A DNA stretch of 64,000 nucleotides from Ascochyta rabiei. Taxonomy: Eukaryota > Ascomycota > Dothideomycetes > Pleosporales > Didymellaceae. A program made the translations under genes and the position numbers. The notes beneath the pieces are model-generated. The model saw only the letters and a list, made by a program, of their open reading frames with translations. It made no database searches and was not told the DNA's origin. Below are positions 1 through 11,049 of this stretch, piece after piece (the first letter of the stretch is position 1; each line of letters starts with the position of its first letter). The DNA lies in NCBI RefSeq assembly GCF_004011695.2, contig NC_082406.1:1178001-1242000 (forward strand), written 5' to 3'.

Positions 1-1460
1 AAAATTACCCTATAATTAAGAACAGCAGGGCTTAATACTTTAACGTTAGATTAGAGAGGAATGCTTATAGGAGCTACTAAGTAGAAGTATACAGTAATAC
101 ATAGGACAATAAAGATCCTCTAAATAAGCTAGCTAAAACTATAGAAACTACTAGGTTAGAGAAGCTAGTGTGCTAAGATTTACTAACATGCTAGGCTTAT
201 ATTAGGTTACATGCAGTTAGCTACTTAATTAACACTAGAGCTTAGATAAATTTAATAGAGTTTAGTGTCTCTTAAGCGCTAGGAATAGTGTATAAAGAAA
301 TAACATACCTAATAGGAAAAGAGTAGGGCGTTATTACAGCTAATAGTAGCATAGATCTATTTGTTAGAACGTTGTAGAATGTTCTAGTCTAGATTAGAGA
401 AGTTATAACCTTAACGCACTTTAGACTTGTAAGGAACCTAATAAGATTAGTTATCCTTAGAACGCTATAGTGCTTGTTAGCAAAACTAGCTATACAATAG
501 AACATCTTTAGAAGAACTACGTGCTGTATTATATCTAATAACAGTAGAAGGAACGCTACCTTTATTGTATTAGACCTATCTCCTTACTACTCTACCCTAG
601 TTAAGTATAACTAGGATAAGGGAAAAGTTAGGGGAACTCCTTAATTAGGCTAGGATGCTCTAATACTAGTAAAGACCTAACAATACTAAAGTTCTATTAC
701 TTAGTAGAGGTAAACTACTACTTTCTACGTACAACTATAGATTTATAAATCTTAAAAGGCCTAAGTAGTTTTATCTTTACACAGAACGATGCTAGCAATC
801 TCTAATAGATCTCTAAGGGAGGGGACCCTAGGTAAGTAAATGCGGATAAGGACTTCCTTATCTTACTATCCTAAATAAACTTATAATTATTAAGGGCAGG
901 AGGTTAGCATAATATAGTTAAAAACTAAGAAGTTAACACACTCTATAAATAAGTAGGTGTAAAAGTTTAACCTGTTAATAATTTACAACCTAATAAACCT
1001 ATAGAACTTACTTAGGAAGACTAGAAAAGAGTTGTATATAAACAACAGCAGCTAATACTTAGTTTAAGGCTATATAACATTAGGCCTTTTAATTACTTAC
1101 TTAAAAGGCAATATGCCCCTTTCCTAAGAGGGAAAAGGCTTACTTCCTAGAGAATAAAAGATTAGAAGTTTAGTAAAACTCTATTCCTAGTAGAGATAGT
1201 ACTCTTTAAGGAAATAATCCTAAACAGAGAAGTAGCTATAGCTTTTACTTTTTCTAAATCTAGGTAGATTTAGAAGGAGGTTTCTCCTCTATACTAAATT
1301 AGGACAATTCTACATAAAGCTTAGCAGGTTAAGACCTTCCCTGTTGTAAGAAGCCTAGAAGGAGAACTTGTTAAGATGTTAAACGACAGGTTAGAATAAG
1401 AAATACTTAAGTAATGTAACAGCTAATACAGAAACCTATAGCATTTAGTGTCTAAGAAAG
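1..1460 (+). pseudogene. Gypsy element D, gag/protease to start of reverse transcriptase (left part)
   Basis: This is the 5' part of a degraded Gypsy polyprotein that enters from outside the window. From about 1150 to 1460 the + frame, with RIP stops ignored, reads like the segment just before the RT palm of fungal Gypsy elements. It has a run like KERELFQEILLNREVA, then a region resembling RTVPHKA, and ends in RNLQHLVSKK. The frame resumes at 21190 beyond inserted Copia C with a stretch resembling the RT site IDFFSSYNQI, so the two pieces were one gene. The first 1000 bases should hold gag and protease but I could not place motifs there. Stops are TAG or TAA, as expected when CAG, CAA or TGG are hit by RIP. 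Confidence 0.7.
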
Positions 1461-1618
1461 TATTAGATAACCGACCTTGCTAAACTAAGTTAGGGGGTTT
1501 AGGGTTAACCTTAGTTAACTTAGGGGCTAGCGGCACATACACATAAAATAAGCCATTAAGATAGATAATTATTAATTAATTACCTTTATTATTATCTTTG
1601 CACATTAAGCATATTATC
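1461..1618 (+). repeat. 5' LTR (LTR-beta) of Copia C, split by Gypsy A
   Basis: It matches the 3' LTR at 21027-21189 and the LTR at 43378-43539 almost base for base, including the block taacttaggggctagcgg. The last five bases (taaca) are at 16152-16156, after the inserted element and its duplicated ttatc. Confidence 0.9.
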
Positions 1619-1773
1619 TGTTATGGACTAGCCTTAGAGTAGGATGTAATAAGGGTTAATATAGTATTATATCTCTTAAGGAGGTAACACGTTACGTGTC
1701 CTTCTAATATGTCTATAGGACACGTAACCGCCCTATCTTGCTTAAGGCTTAGACAAGGTCTAAGCCTATAACA
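1619..1773 (-). repeat. 3' LTR of Gypsy A
   Basis: It is 155 bp and pairs with 15992-16146. Both copies contain cctatcttg/cctatctta and ctaatatgtctata. It starts tgttat and ends ataaca in plus-strand reading. Confidence 0.92.
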
Positions 1774-1790
1774 TACCTCCTTTCCCTATC
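1774..1790 (-). other. Polypurine tract of Gypsy A
   Basis: The plus strand reads tacctcctttccctat, so the minus strand is an unbroken purine run ending next to the 3' LTR. This is the primer for plus-strand DNA synthesis and confirms the minus orientation. Confidence 0.75.
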
Positions 1791-2088
1791 TCTTCCTAGC
1801 TAAATATATTTTATAGGGTCCTTTCTGCATTTTTTGTAGATTAGAGGGACGCTAGTAGTAGGTAAACCCTAGAGCTGGTTGTGGTTGCGTAAGGGCCCGC
1901 CTCTTAGTAAGCTAGCTGCTAGTCTAGTCTGTAGTTTACCTAGGGTAGTCCCTACACGCACCTAGGTTATTTTTGTTTTATCTAGTGCACCTGCCTAAGT
2001 TAGCCACTGTACTACTCTACGCTCTTACCTAACTTACCTATCTTATGCCTACTCTATTTTTTTGTATTACGCCTATATTTAACCTACT

Positions 2089-2528
2089 ATGTCTGTTATT
2101 ACTTCTAGTTATAGCCACTAGGCCACTAGCTAAGAAGCTAGTAGTCCCCCTAGAGGGGGCGGTTATAGTCTACTATAGTTCCTCCCCTCTACCTATAACA
2201 TTCCTCTAGTATTTTTTTTCTATAGTTTCTAATTTAGTTATAGAGCCTAACAGTGTACGTAGAAAGCTTGCTACTGTTATATAGGCAACTATAAGGTTAA
2301 GAGTAATTTAGATAATAAGAACCTAGTCTCTATCTCTGCTAGCGCTATCCTATACTGCCTATACTACCTTCTTACTATTCTTACTAGTTAGCCTTATATA
2401 TATCCTACTTCTATTATAGACCTACCTACCTACTTACCTTCTACAGCTAACTATGTTCCTAGTACTAGTAAGACGTGCTGTACCTACGCTAAGCGTAAGC
2501 GCACTTATATATATAATAACAACCTCTT
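2089..2528 (+). pseudogene. Antisense open frame of Gypsy A, left part (unrecognised product)
   Basis: I do not recognise this protein. An ATG at 2089 opens a plus-strand frame of about 146 codons up to the insertion point of Gypsy B. It is antisense to A's own gag-pol and lies between A's pol and its 3' LTR. Stops are only TAG or TAA of RIP type. The frame contains a basic stretch AKRKR near 2490 that could be a nuclear-localisation-like patch. When nested B and one copy of its duplicated ctctt are removed, the frame passes without shift into 9837 (NNNL then FTINTK). That continuity is the best sign that this was real coding sequence. Function unknown. Confidence 0.5.
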
Positions 2529-2730
2529 TATAAAGAGTGTATAAAGCAATTATAAGGGAGGTTAGAGTTAAAGAGGATAGTAGGTGTATTAAGGTACGTA
2601 GTATGTAGTAATAAGACTAATTGCTAGAGTATTAGTAATAACCTCTAGTACCTTTATATAGTCTGGGCTGGCTAGCCCTATAGTAGCTCGCTAAGACTAG
2701 CAGAGGTACCTCTAGGCCCAGCGCCTAACA
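2529..2730 (-). repeat. 3' LTR of Gypsy B
   Basis: It pairs with 9630-9831. Both share gtgtattaaggtac, the block ggctggctagccctatagta and the end cctaaca. A minus-strand purine tract (gggaggtat, plus-strand atacctccc at 2731) adjoins it. Confidence 0.92.
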
Positions 2731-3280
2731 ATACCTCCCTTCTCTAGATTGTTTAGCTTAAACAATGGTATAATTAGTAATACTATATTGTTTTAGCCTA
2801 GCTTTAGACGTGTTTACTCCGTCTGTCCTGTTATAGCTAATTCTAACTAGGTTTAGGCGTTTTAGACGCCTTATAAGGCTAGATAGGGCTTAATACTAAT
2901 TCTACCTTTACCTAGTAAAAGTTAAACAGAAATCCTCTCTTACCTCTTACTTTACCTCTAGGGTCTAGGTAGCTGCCTACGCAGGCTAAAGCTCTAACTA
3001 GGTAGCTAGCAGCATATAAGCTATCTATACCCCTAGTTTTATTAGTTACTACTATATTCTACTTTATTTTAGTAAGTACTAACCTATTCTGTCTAGCACT
3101 TTTGTAAGGATAGCTAAGGGATTTTCTAGGTCTTTCTAGCACGTTCTAACACGTTTTGGCAGATAGTACCGCATAAGCCGCCTTAGTAACCTTTTTAGAC
3201 CGTTCCTAACCGCTACCACCTACTACTAACTATTACTAACCATTACTAACTATTACTAACTACTATTTACTATAGCTGTT

Positions 3281-4256
3281 ATGTTAATACCTACTTGCTG
3301 TAAGATTAACATTACTAAGAATAGTAGGACTGCTAAGCAGTGCTGTATACTATTTCTCTACTACATTACTAATAGTAATGTCTATAGGGACTGTTATTTC
3401 TCTACTAACCTAGCTTTATAGGGTAGCCTGCGTTATAGGGACGCCTAGGCCTACTACTATAGAGAGTGTTATAATAGTAATAAGAATTGCCTATTAGTAC
3501 GTGTTTTATCTCCTTTTAGCTTGCTTTAGCATCTTTTAACACGTTTAGGGCCCTAATAAGTACGCTAACAGCTATTTAAGGCTTTCTAGCAATATAGCGC
3601 GCCTTTACTCTAGTTATTGCCTAGTTACTACTGCTTATACCGCTATTGTTAATACTGCTAGAGTTAAGACTACCCTTATAACACCTACTACTACTACGCC
3701 TATGTCTATTAATAAGAAGTCCGTAATAGGCGAGTCTATTGTTAACTAGGCTAGCTTGTTGCTGGGTATAATTTAAGAGTACGTTCTAACATGTTTTAGC
3801 TTATTATAGCATAATCTAACCTTTATAGGAACTATTTACTACAGAAAGAGCTACTTATACTCTATAATAGCAACACTTACGTACGTAAGTTAACCTTATC
3901 TAGCATCTATATTAAGAAGCGTAACTAATCTAAGGCTAGCGCTGTTAAGGCTAAGATAAAGTAAAAGAAGCTGTTAGAGGAGAGTAGTGGCGAGTCTAAT
4001 CTAGATGCGCCTAATACTCCCTGCAAGAAGGTATTATAGCACGTTTTAACCTGTTTTAACAATGTCTAACTTCTTTTAGTTAAAGTACCAGATTACAGGC
4101 ACTAGAAAGACACTTAGTTAACTCTAAGAGGAGCAGAAGGAGTAAGAGGCCGCTAAGCAGGCTGCCGCCAATGCTGCTACTACTATTACTGCTACTAAGA
4201 AGCCTTATAGTAGTTGCAAGGCTACTACTTATACCTATAGTAGTAGTTATAGTTAG
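3281..4256 (+). pseudogene. Antisense spliced gene inside Gypsy B (four exons, unrecognised product)
   Basis: I do not recognise the product. Proposed exons are 3281-3496, 3549-3765, 3810-4030 and 4080-4256, about 277 codons. Each intron is 44-52 bp with a fungal 5' site (GTACGT, GTATAA, GTATTA), a branch site such as ctaac or ttaac, and an AG end. A further candidate, 3114-3162 (GTAAGG to ggcag), lies upstream, so the start may be earlier than the ATG at 3281. Exon phases agree across introns 3497-3548, 3766-3809 and 4031-4079. All in-frame stops are TAA or TAG of RIP type. The second half is basic, with a run like KAKIK then KKLLEESSGES. The last exon is Glu/Lys/Ala-rich (EEQKE, AAKQAAANAATT), coiled-coil-like. 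It is antisense to gag-pol. Confidence 0.6.
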
Positions 4257-4559
4257 TAGATGTTCCTTATAATAGAAGGTTTAGATTAATAATACCTAAG
4301 TTTATAGTTAGTAGATAGTTTTAGGCTAATATAGCAATTAGGTGCATTACGCTCTTAGATAGTCTAAATAATACTAGAAAGGTGTTCTTTTATACTAATT
4401 CTCCTATATTTACTTATAATTTTAACTATATAACGTAGCGTATAACTTTCTTTATCTCCTTATATTAAAAATAGCTATAATAGGCTAAAAGTTATCTGCT
4501 TTATTTAGTCTGTATTTCTTAGAGTAAGGTAGGGTTATATTTTCCCTTAGCGTAAACTA

Positions 4560-7500
4560 TTAAATACTTATTAATTAAAAAACCCCTATAGGGAAAAATT
4601 ATAATTAAGTAAAGGTATTTAGCCTTTTTAGTCTCCCCTTTTTTTAGACTTTAACCTTAACGTCTTATTACGCAGTCTAAGCAGTTACTTTATAGTTTTC
4701 TAGTATTATTTTAGCACTTCCTTAGAAAGATTTGTGCTAATTTCCTAGGAGTTTTCTAATTTAGGGAATCTATCCTACTAAATAAGGTATTCCTGCTGTC
4801 TATTATCTAGTTACCTTCTGTTAAGGACCTTTTCTATATTCTAAACCCTCTCTTCCTCTTTAACTATAGGTTCTTATATTTATTCCTATATATTTAGGAG
4901 TTAACTTCTTAGTATGTATAGGTCTAGTAGTAACGCATAGAATACTAGATAGATCTCTTTTATTTCTAGCAGGTCTACTCTGTATACACTAGGGCCGATC
5001 TAGGCTGTAATAGTCCTAGGTCCTAGGTATTCTAGTCTAGCTTCTTTTTTAGGCGTACTGTCCTAATGTTCTTACTAGAAACTAGTACTTTATTGCCTAC
5101 TTTAAAGGGTGCTAGTAGTCGTTTCTTATCTAAGTGTTTCTTTTAATACTTATTTATCTTTTCTATATTTACTTTGCAAGTAGCCTATAAGGCAATAACT
5201 CTAGCAGCTAATTCCTTTGTAAGGGGAGATTCTCTACCTTTTAATGCTAAAGTACGCTAATCTGTGCTCCTTAGATCTATACTGTAACAGGCTTAGAAAG
5301 GTGTTATATTTATAGATGCGTAAATACTATTATTATACGCAAATTCCGCAATTAAAATCTATAGGGCCTAATTGTCTTATTCTAGAGTATAATAGCAACG
5401 TAAGTACTGTTTAAGAGTCTAATTTTACATTTCTGTTTAGCCATCTATCTAGGGATAATAGGCTAACATTAAGACTTGTCTTAAGTTTAAATAGTAGTTA
5501 AAGGTTTCCTACGTCTTTAAGTTTATTAGCAGCCCCTAATCTAAGATAATTTATGCTAGCGCGCTGTGTAAGCAGATAATTTCTCTAATCTAGGTATGTG
5601 GTAGGTCTTTTCTATTCTAATTAGCTCTAGCTAGTATGTAATGTAACATTCAAGTTAATTTACATACTACTACTAGTATTAAGTTGTACACTAACCTAGC
5701 CACCTTACTAGAGGGTAGTTCTGTAATAAAATCTATTATTACGTTCTTCTATAGTTAGCTTAGCACTAGTAAAGGTTGTAATAACCTATACAGTTTATGT
5801 TAGGCAGCAGTTAATCTCCTATATACTAAGCAGTTATAGTAGTAGTTAGATATATCCCTATTAATGCCCTTCTAGCTACATCTACGCTAAATCTTCTCTA
5901 AGGTCCTTTGTGCTCTAAAGTGTCCTAATATTAGGTTATTATAACGTTCTTTAATGACTTGTACTTTATTTTTTAGCCTTATAAGTAAGATACGCCTCTC
6001 CTTAGCTATATTATCTTTTTCTAGGTTATTTTATTCTATTTTAACATTGCTTAACTCTTTTTTAGTACTAGAGAGTTTATCTGTGTTGTCTAAGTCCGTT
6101 GTTAGCTCTGTCTAACTGTTCTCTCTTAACTCTTCTCTTTTAAGATCCCTTATGTCCCTTCTTTCTTTTACAGACAAATAAAGGGTTATAGCCGCTACTA
6201 GGGGAGTATTAGGGTTCCTTCTAGTTAGGATCTCCTAAAGTAGTTATATAAAAGCCTTATTATACTTTTATAAGGGGTCTTACGCCTCTCTTATGTAATT
6301 AGGACGCTGTAAAGGTCTATCTGCAGGGTTTGTAGACTCTAGGTAATAAGTAATTACAAAGATAAACTTAGATAGCACTAAGTATGCCCTTACTTACTAA
6401 TAGCTAAGAACCTTTTTCTCTATAAACCATTTTAGGTTTTAGTAATCGGTTAAGATCTTAAAGAAGGTACTGTCTAAGTATCTTTGCTAATACTGTAGGC
6501 TCTAGACAATTATAAGAAGTTCCTAGTTATAAGTATTATAGTTATACTCTACTTAGATTAACTTCTTTAAATAGAGGTCTACAGGCCTCTATTAGGCTAG
6601 CTTCCCCTCCCTAGGGACTAGTTAACTAAGGATTCCTAAGATAGCGCCTCTAGAGGCATCTACTTCTATCCTAGTCTGTCTCCTAGGTACGAAATAAACT
6701 AAGATAGGTACGTTAATAAATAAATCCTTTATATTCTAGAAAGCTTATAGGGATTCTTTACTTAGCTTAAGAGGCTTACTCTCCTCCTTTCTTATTACTT
6801 AACTAGATTTAGCCAAATTTAGCCCTTTCTAGGTTAATTAGGTTAATAGCAAGGCTAATTTAGAAAACCCTGTAATAAATCTCTAATAGTAGTTTATAAA
6901 GCCTATAAATACTTAGATATTATAAACTATACGCAGGATTAGCTATTCTTAGATTGTTTTAACCCTATCTAGGTTAATACTTACCCCTTTAGGTAAGACT
7001 ATATACCTAAGGTACTCTATACGTTAATAGTGCTATTTATACTTATCTAAGCGCATATAGAGGTTTACTTTAAAAAGCCTCTCTAAGACCTCCTTAACAT
7101 GTCTAATATAGTCTTCCTCTATCTTACAGTATACTAATATATTGTCTAGATACATAATATAAGTTATATTAACTAATCCTATTAGTGCCTTATTTATATA
7201 GGCCTAAAATTAGGTAGAAGCATTTATAAGTCTAAACAGCATTACTATGTACTTAAAATATCTATACCTAGTTTAAAACGCAGTCTTCTACTTATCTCCT
7301 TTCTTAATTTAGATATAGTAATACGCCTTATGTACATCTAGTTTAGTATAGAACTTAGCTTACGCTAGTTGTTCTAGTAACTCTGTAATTAGTGGTAATA
7401 GATAGTAGTTTTTAACTATTATCTTGTTTAGACCTCTATAGTCCACATATAGTTATAGGTTACTGTCTTTCTTCTTTAAAAAGAGAATAGGCGCCCCTAC

Positions 7501-8260
7501 TAGCGACCTTAAGTGTTATATCCAGCCACGTTATAGATATTCTGCTAGATACTTCCTAAGTATCTCTAATTCTGTTGCGGATAGTCCGTATAACAGTTAG
7601 TAGGGGGAAGTAGCTTCTTCTATAATATTAATTACTAGGTTATACTCTCTATACTCTAGTAGAACCTAAGTATTATCCTCTAATCCTAAGTGCGCATATT
7701 CGCGATTCACTTCTAGAATTAGGCTCTTTTTAGCAGATATTAGGTTATATATACCTACTAAGTTCACTATACACATATAAACGTCTACTAAGAGACTTCT
7801 TATAGTGCGTTTAAACTCTTTAGCATCTTCTAACGCTATTTTCTCTAGTTTAGGAGAGTCTCTATACTTCTTCCCTTAGAAGAGCATACACTAGCTTAAA
7901 TAGCTTAGCTTAGGGTTTGTCTAGTTAATCTAGGGTAATCTAAGGTATATCTTATACCTTTATAGGTCTATAACTATAAAAGGTATCTGTTAGACCTCCT
8001 ATCTTCTATAGGAGTTAATAATAGATACTTCTACTGTAGTTACTCTATAGATAGGCAATTCTGCTCTGCCTACACCCTTAGCTACTATTTTATTTAATAG
8101 TGTAGCCTCTAGATCCTGCTCCTTTACTAGGAAAACTAAAATTAAGTTTAGTTATAACCCTCTATCTATTAAGGCTTCTATATTTTCTATATTACCTATA
8201 GATACTTTAACTATAAGCAGGTATATATATTCTAGGTACACTACCTTATAAAGAGAGATA
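4560..8260 (-). pseudogene. Gypsy B pol: protease, RT, RNase H, integrase
   Basis: Reading leftward, protease lies at about 8200-7650. The RT enters with SATELEILRKYLAEYL, then VGAPILFLKKKDSNLQLYVD and KLDVHKAYYYIQIKKGDKQK. The active-site box YLDNILVYCK is at about 7156-7130, with the second Asp of YLDD changed to Asn, a RIP transition. RNase H follows (about 6730-6350, near EVDASRGAILG). The integrase zinc region HFRAQRTLEKIQRRC is near 5930-5870, and its core (YNLILVVVCKLT) is near 5700-5300. Stops throughout are TAG or TAA. The frame fades near 4560, before the antisense gene. I saw no chromodomain here, unlike element A. Confidence 0.85.
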
Positions 8261-8299
8261 TTCTCCTTCTTCTTCTTAGACAATTTAATATAGGCTATA

Positions 8300-9560
8300 A
8301 GAGAGGAGATTAGCTCTTAGGTCCCTTGTCTTTTCCTAACTTATCTAGAGCAGGGTCTTTCTAGTTTAACTTTAGCTTTAGGCAGTTAGGGCGGTAGTAA
8401 CTAGTTTCTCTGTACTTAAGGTATGCGTTTTAGGTCTTATATAGCCTATCTTAGCCCTTTTTACCCTTTACTAGCTCCTTATAGAACTTCTTAGACTTAA
8501 ACAACTTTTTTAGAGTTTTTATATTCCCCTCTAACCTAGAGTTACTAAATTAGCGCTTCTGTAGTCCTTTGTTAGTTATCTTACCCTTAGCTAGAGTCTT
8601 ATTAGGTAGCTGTTAGCCATGCTAACCTAGTCTCTAGTTAATAATGTTAGCTTGTTCCTCTACCTTTAGGATTGTGTCCCTTTAATTATAGGGGATAAGA
8701 AACAAGTTCTTTTATATACTAGGGAGCTGTACAGTAATATATTCTAGGACTTAAAGCTCTAGCGTATATAAGTTACCTAATTCCTTCTATAGTAGACGTA
8801 TAAAATCTAACAGGTCTATAGGGGACTAAGATTTCTACTACTTATATTACTTTAAGGATTTATATGCTGCTTACTTACGTTTAGCTAGCGTTTCTAGAGT
8901 ATCTAGTATAATTCTTTTTAGCTCTTGCTATGTTAGTTCCTAGGTTAGCTAATTGCAGCAGTTAGTTATGTAGTAAGCCTGCTACAACGTCTTTAGGTTC
9001 TCTAAGAGGTACCTTACGCTAAAGTTGATCTTTTATTCCTCTATAAGGAAATTAACTAAGGATTAGAGGAAGTATCCCTTATAATCTCTCTTCTAATAGT
9101 TATATTTAGCGTAGTTACGCTTTACGTACTTCTATAGGGGTTTAGGTTATAGAAGGTTTATAGATAGGGAAGATTATAGTTTCTCTACCCCTTCTAGTAC
9201 TTTTTAGAAGGATAGGATTATTACTAGATCTCCTTTGTTGTATTTACGTCTAAGTTTATAAAGAAAGAGAAGTTCCTTAGAGTCTTTTGTCTCTTACAAC
9301 TATTTGCGTAAGTTTTCTAACTCCTGTTGTTAATTACCTACTTCTAGGCTATTCTAGCCTTCTCTAGCTAAAGCTGCCCTATAGATGTAAATTCTAGAGT
9401 AAGGTAAACTGCCTAAAGGACCTATAGATCCTCTTAAGGCACTATAGACACTTAGTGTCTGTTAAGGTATCTCCTTATCTGTAGAGAGAGGTGTTACCTT
9501 ACGCTCTACCGGCTCTCCTATAGGTAGGTTTTCTTAGTCCCTCTCTAAAGACAGTAAGCC
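8300..9560 (-). pseudogene. Gypsy B gag with degraded CCHC zinc knuckle
   Basis: Gag forms the particle coat and packages RNA through a zinc knuckle. On the minus strand at about 8420-8382 the frame reads LKYRETSYYRPNC. This fits C-x2-C-x4-H-x4-C once TpG-to-TpA changes are allowed, since Cys becomes Tyr and Gly-His becomes Ser-Tyr. Upstream gag body sequence to about 9560 is heavily mutated and its start cannot be fixed. It precedes protease in the same direction, the normal Gypsy order. Confidence 0.7.
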
Positions 9561-9629
9561 TAGATAATTTAGTTTAAGACTTATATTAGCTTAGGTCTAT
9601 CTTTAATTATAATATAAGAGTAATTAGAA

Positions 9630-9831
9630 TATAAAGAGTGTATAAAGTAATTATAAGAGAGGATAGAGTTAAAGAGAATAGTAGGTGTATTAAGGTACAT
9701 AGTATGTAGTAACAAGACGAATTACTAGAGTATTAGTAATAACCTCTAGCACCTTTATATAGTCTAGGCTGGCTAGCCCTATAGTAGCTCGCTAAGACTA
9801 GTAGAGGTACCTCTAGGCCTAGTGCCTAACA
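9630..9831 (-). repeat. 5' LTR of Gypsy B
   Basis: It pairs with 2529-2730 (202 bp each) and is followed by the duplicated target ctctt at 9832. The sequence just inside (ttctaattactc on the minus strand) should be the primer-binding site, but RIP has blurred it beyond assigning a tRNA. Confidence 0.9.
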
Positions 9832-9836
9832 CTCTT

Positions 9837-10130
9837 TACTATAAATACTAAGCTCTACTATACCTAGTATAACTTTAAGCAGTATATCTAAGTATATGTC
9901 TCTATCCTAGCCCTATATTCCTAACTAACAGTAGTTAGGGTATTAGTAAGTGCTAGTAAGGCCTATATTAAGACGCTTAGCACCTAGAGTATAGGCGCTA
10001 ATAAGGCTAACTAAGGGTGTTAGCCTGTCTTCTACTGTAAGTTACCCCTTTAGCGCTCCTATAGGTCTTCCTTTCTAATATAACAGTCTTATTAGGTACC
10101 TACTATAAGCATTAGTAGGTGTATAAGGCT
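9837..10130 (+). pseudogene. Antisense open frame of Gypsy A, right part
   Basis: This continues the plus-strand frame of 2089-2528 after removal of element B. About 100 codons carry only RIP-type stops and have regions such as TINTKLYY and SIGANKAN. Past about 10130 the best frame changes, which could be an intron or an indel. Serine/threonine/leucine-rich plus-strand coding character seems to go on to about 10700. It lies downstream of A's chromodomain, so it does not overlap pol. Product unknown. Confidence 0.45.
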
Positions 10131-11049
10131 ACTCTTAACTTATCCCTAGCTAACCCTACGCTAGCAAAGCGGCTAACTACCTCTTACGCTGCCTGTGCCC
10201 CTGCTAAGCCTAGTACCTAGGTTACCCTACCTACTACGCTGTTGTCTAAGCGTTATAGCAGTAACTAGCTTAATACCTACCTCTAGTAGTTTGTAGCTAC
10301 TATAGAGTTAGCCTTCTAGTCCTAAACTAAGCGTATAAACTAGATAGAGGTAGTCTAGGCCTACACTACTATACGTTTTTCTACCTATATTAGGTATGCA
10401 GCTAACTTAATCTAAAGGATACTATTAACTAAGTTAAGCGCCTACTTACTACGCTCTGCTACTACCTAGAGTACACTCTACTGTCCTGCTTATCCTACTA
10501 CTACTACTCTAACTCCTCTAATAAGCGTTACTTATCTGTCTGTTAGCTCTGCTTACCTCCCTACTATTACTACTCTTCTTCCCCTATTAAGTTACCTATA
10601 CCCCTACGCTGTTGCTACACTCCCTCTCTTATAGAGTTACTTCTACCCCTATACTATTACTATTTCCTCTTCCCTATAGAGCTACGCTTGTTTACCTACT
10701 ATTACTACTTACTATCTATTATAGAGCTACACATACCCTACTACAACTTTAAGAAGATATTATAGCTAACGCGTAGCAGCACTATTAAGGTAGATAAGGT
10801 AGATAACAATAATAACTATAAGGTTAACTGCTACTACTATATTACGCAGAACTAGGCCTAGAACATAGCTACTACTGCCTATTACTTCCTATCTATTAAT
10901 AACTCTATCTTTTTTAAGTATTAAGGCTTACTGCTATTTGTCTAGTAGTATTAAGCATAAGGTAGCGTTGTGCTAACGTTATAAGGTCCCTAAGCCCTTC
11001 TACGTTAGGCTGCGTGCCCTATATAGTATCTCCTAATAGAACTCTATAA

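Larger units (their letters stand above)
2529..9831 (-). mobile_element. Gypsy element B (minus strand), nested in Gypsy A
   Basis: This is a 7303-bp LTR element with 202-bp LTRs at 2529-2730 and 9630-9831. The target duplication is ctctt at 2524-2528 and 9832-9836. The LTR starts tataaag, most likely tgtaaag before RIP, and ends cctaaca. On the minus strand it encodes gag with a zinc knuckle, protease, RT, RNase H and integrase. About 1.7 kb between the end of pol and the 3' LTR is occupied by a plus-strand spliced gene (3281-4256). Confidence 0.9.

Noticed and set aside
2538..2730. LTR of Gypsy B starting at the first TG (tgtataaag)
   Set aside because: Similarity between the two LTRs extends nine bases further left, and only a start at 2529 gives matching ctctt duplications on both sides.
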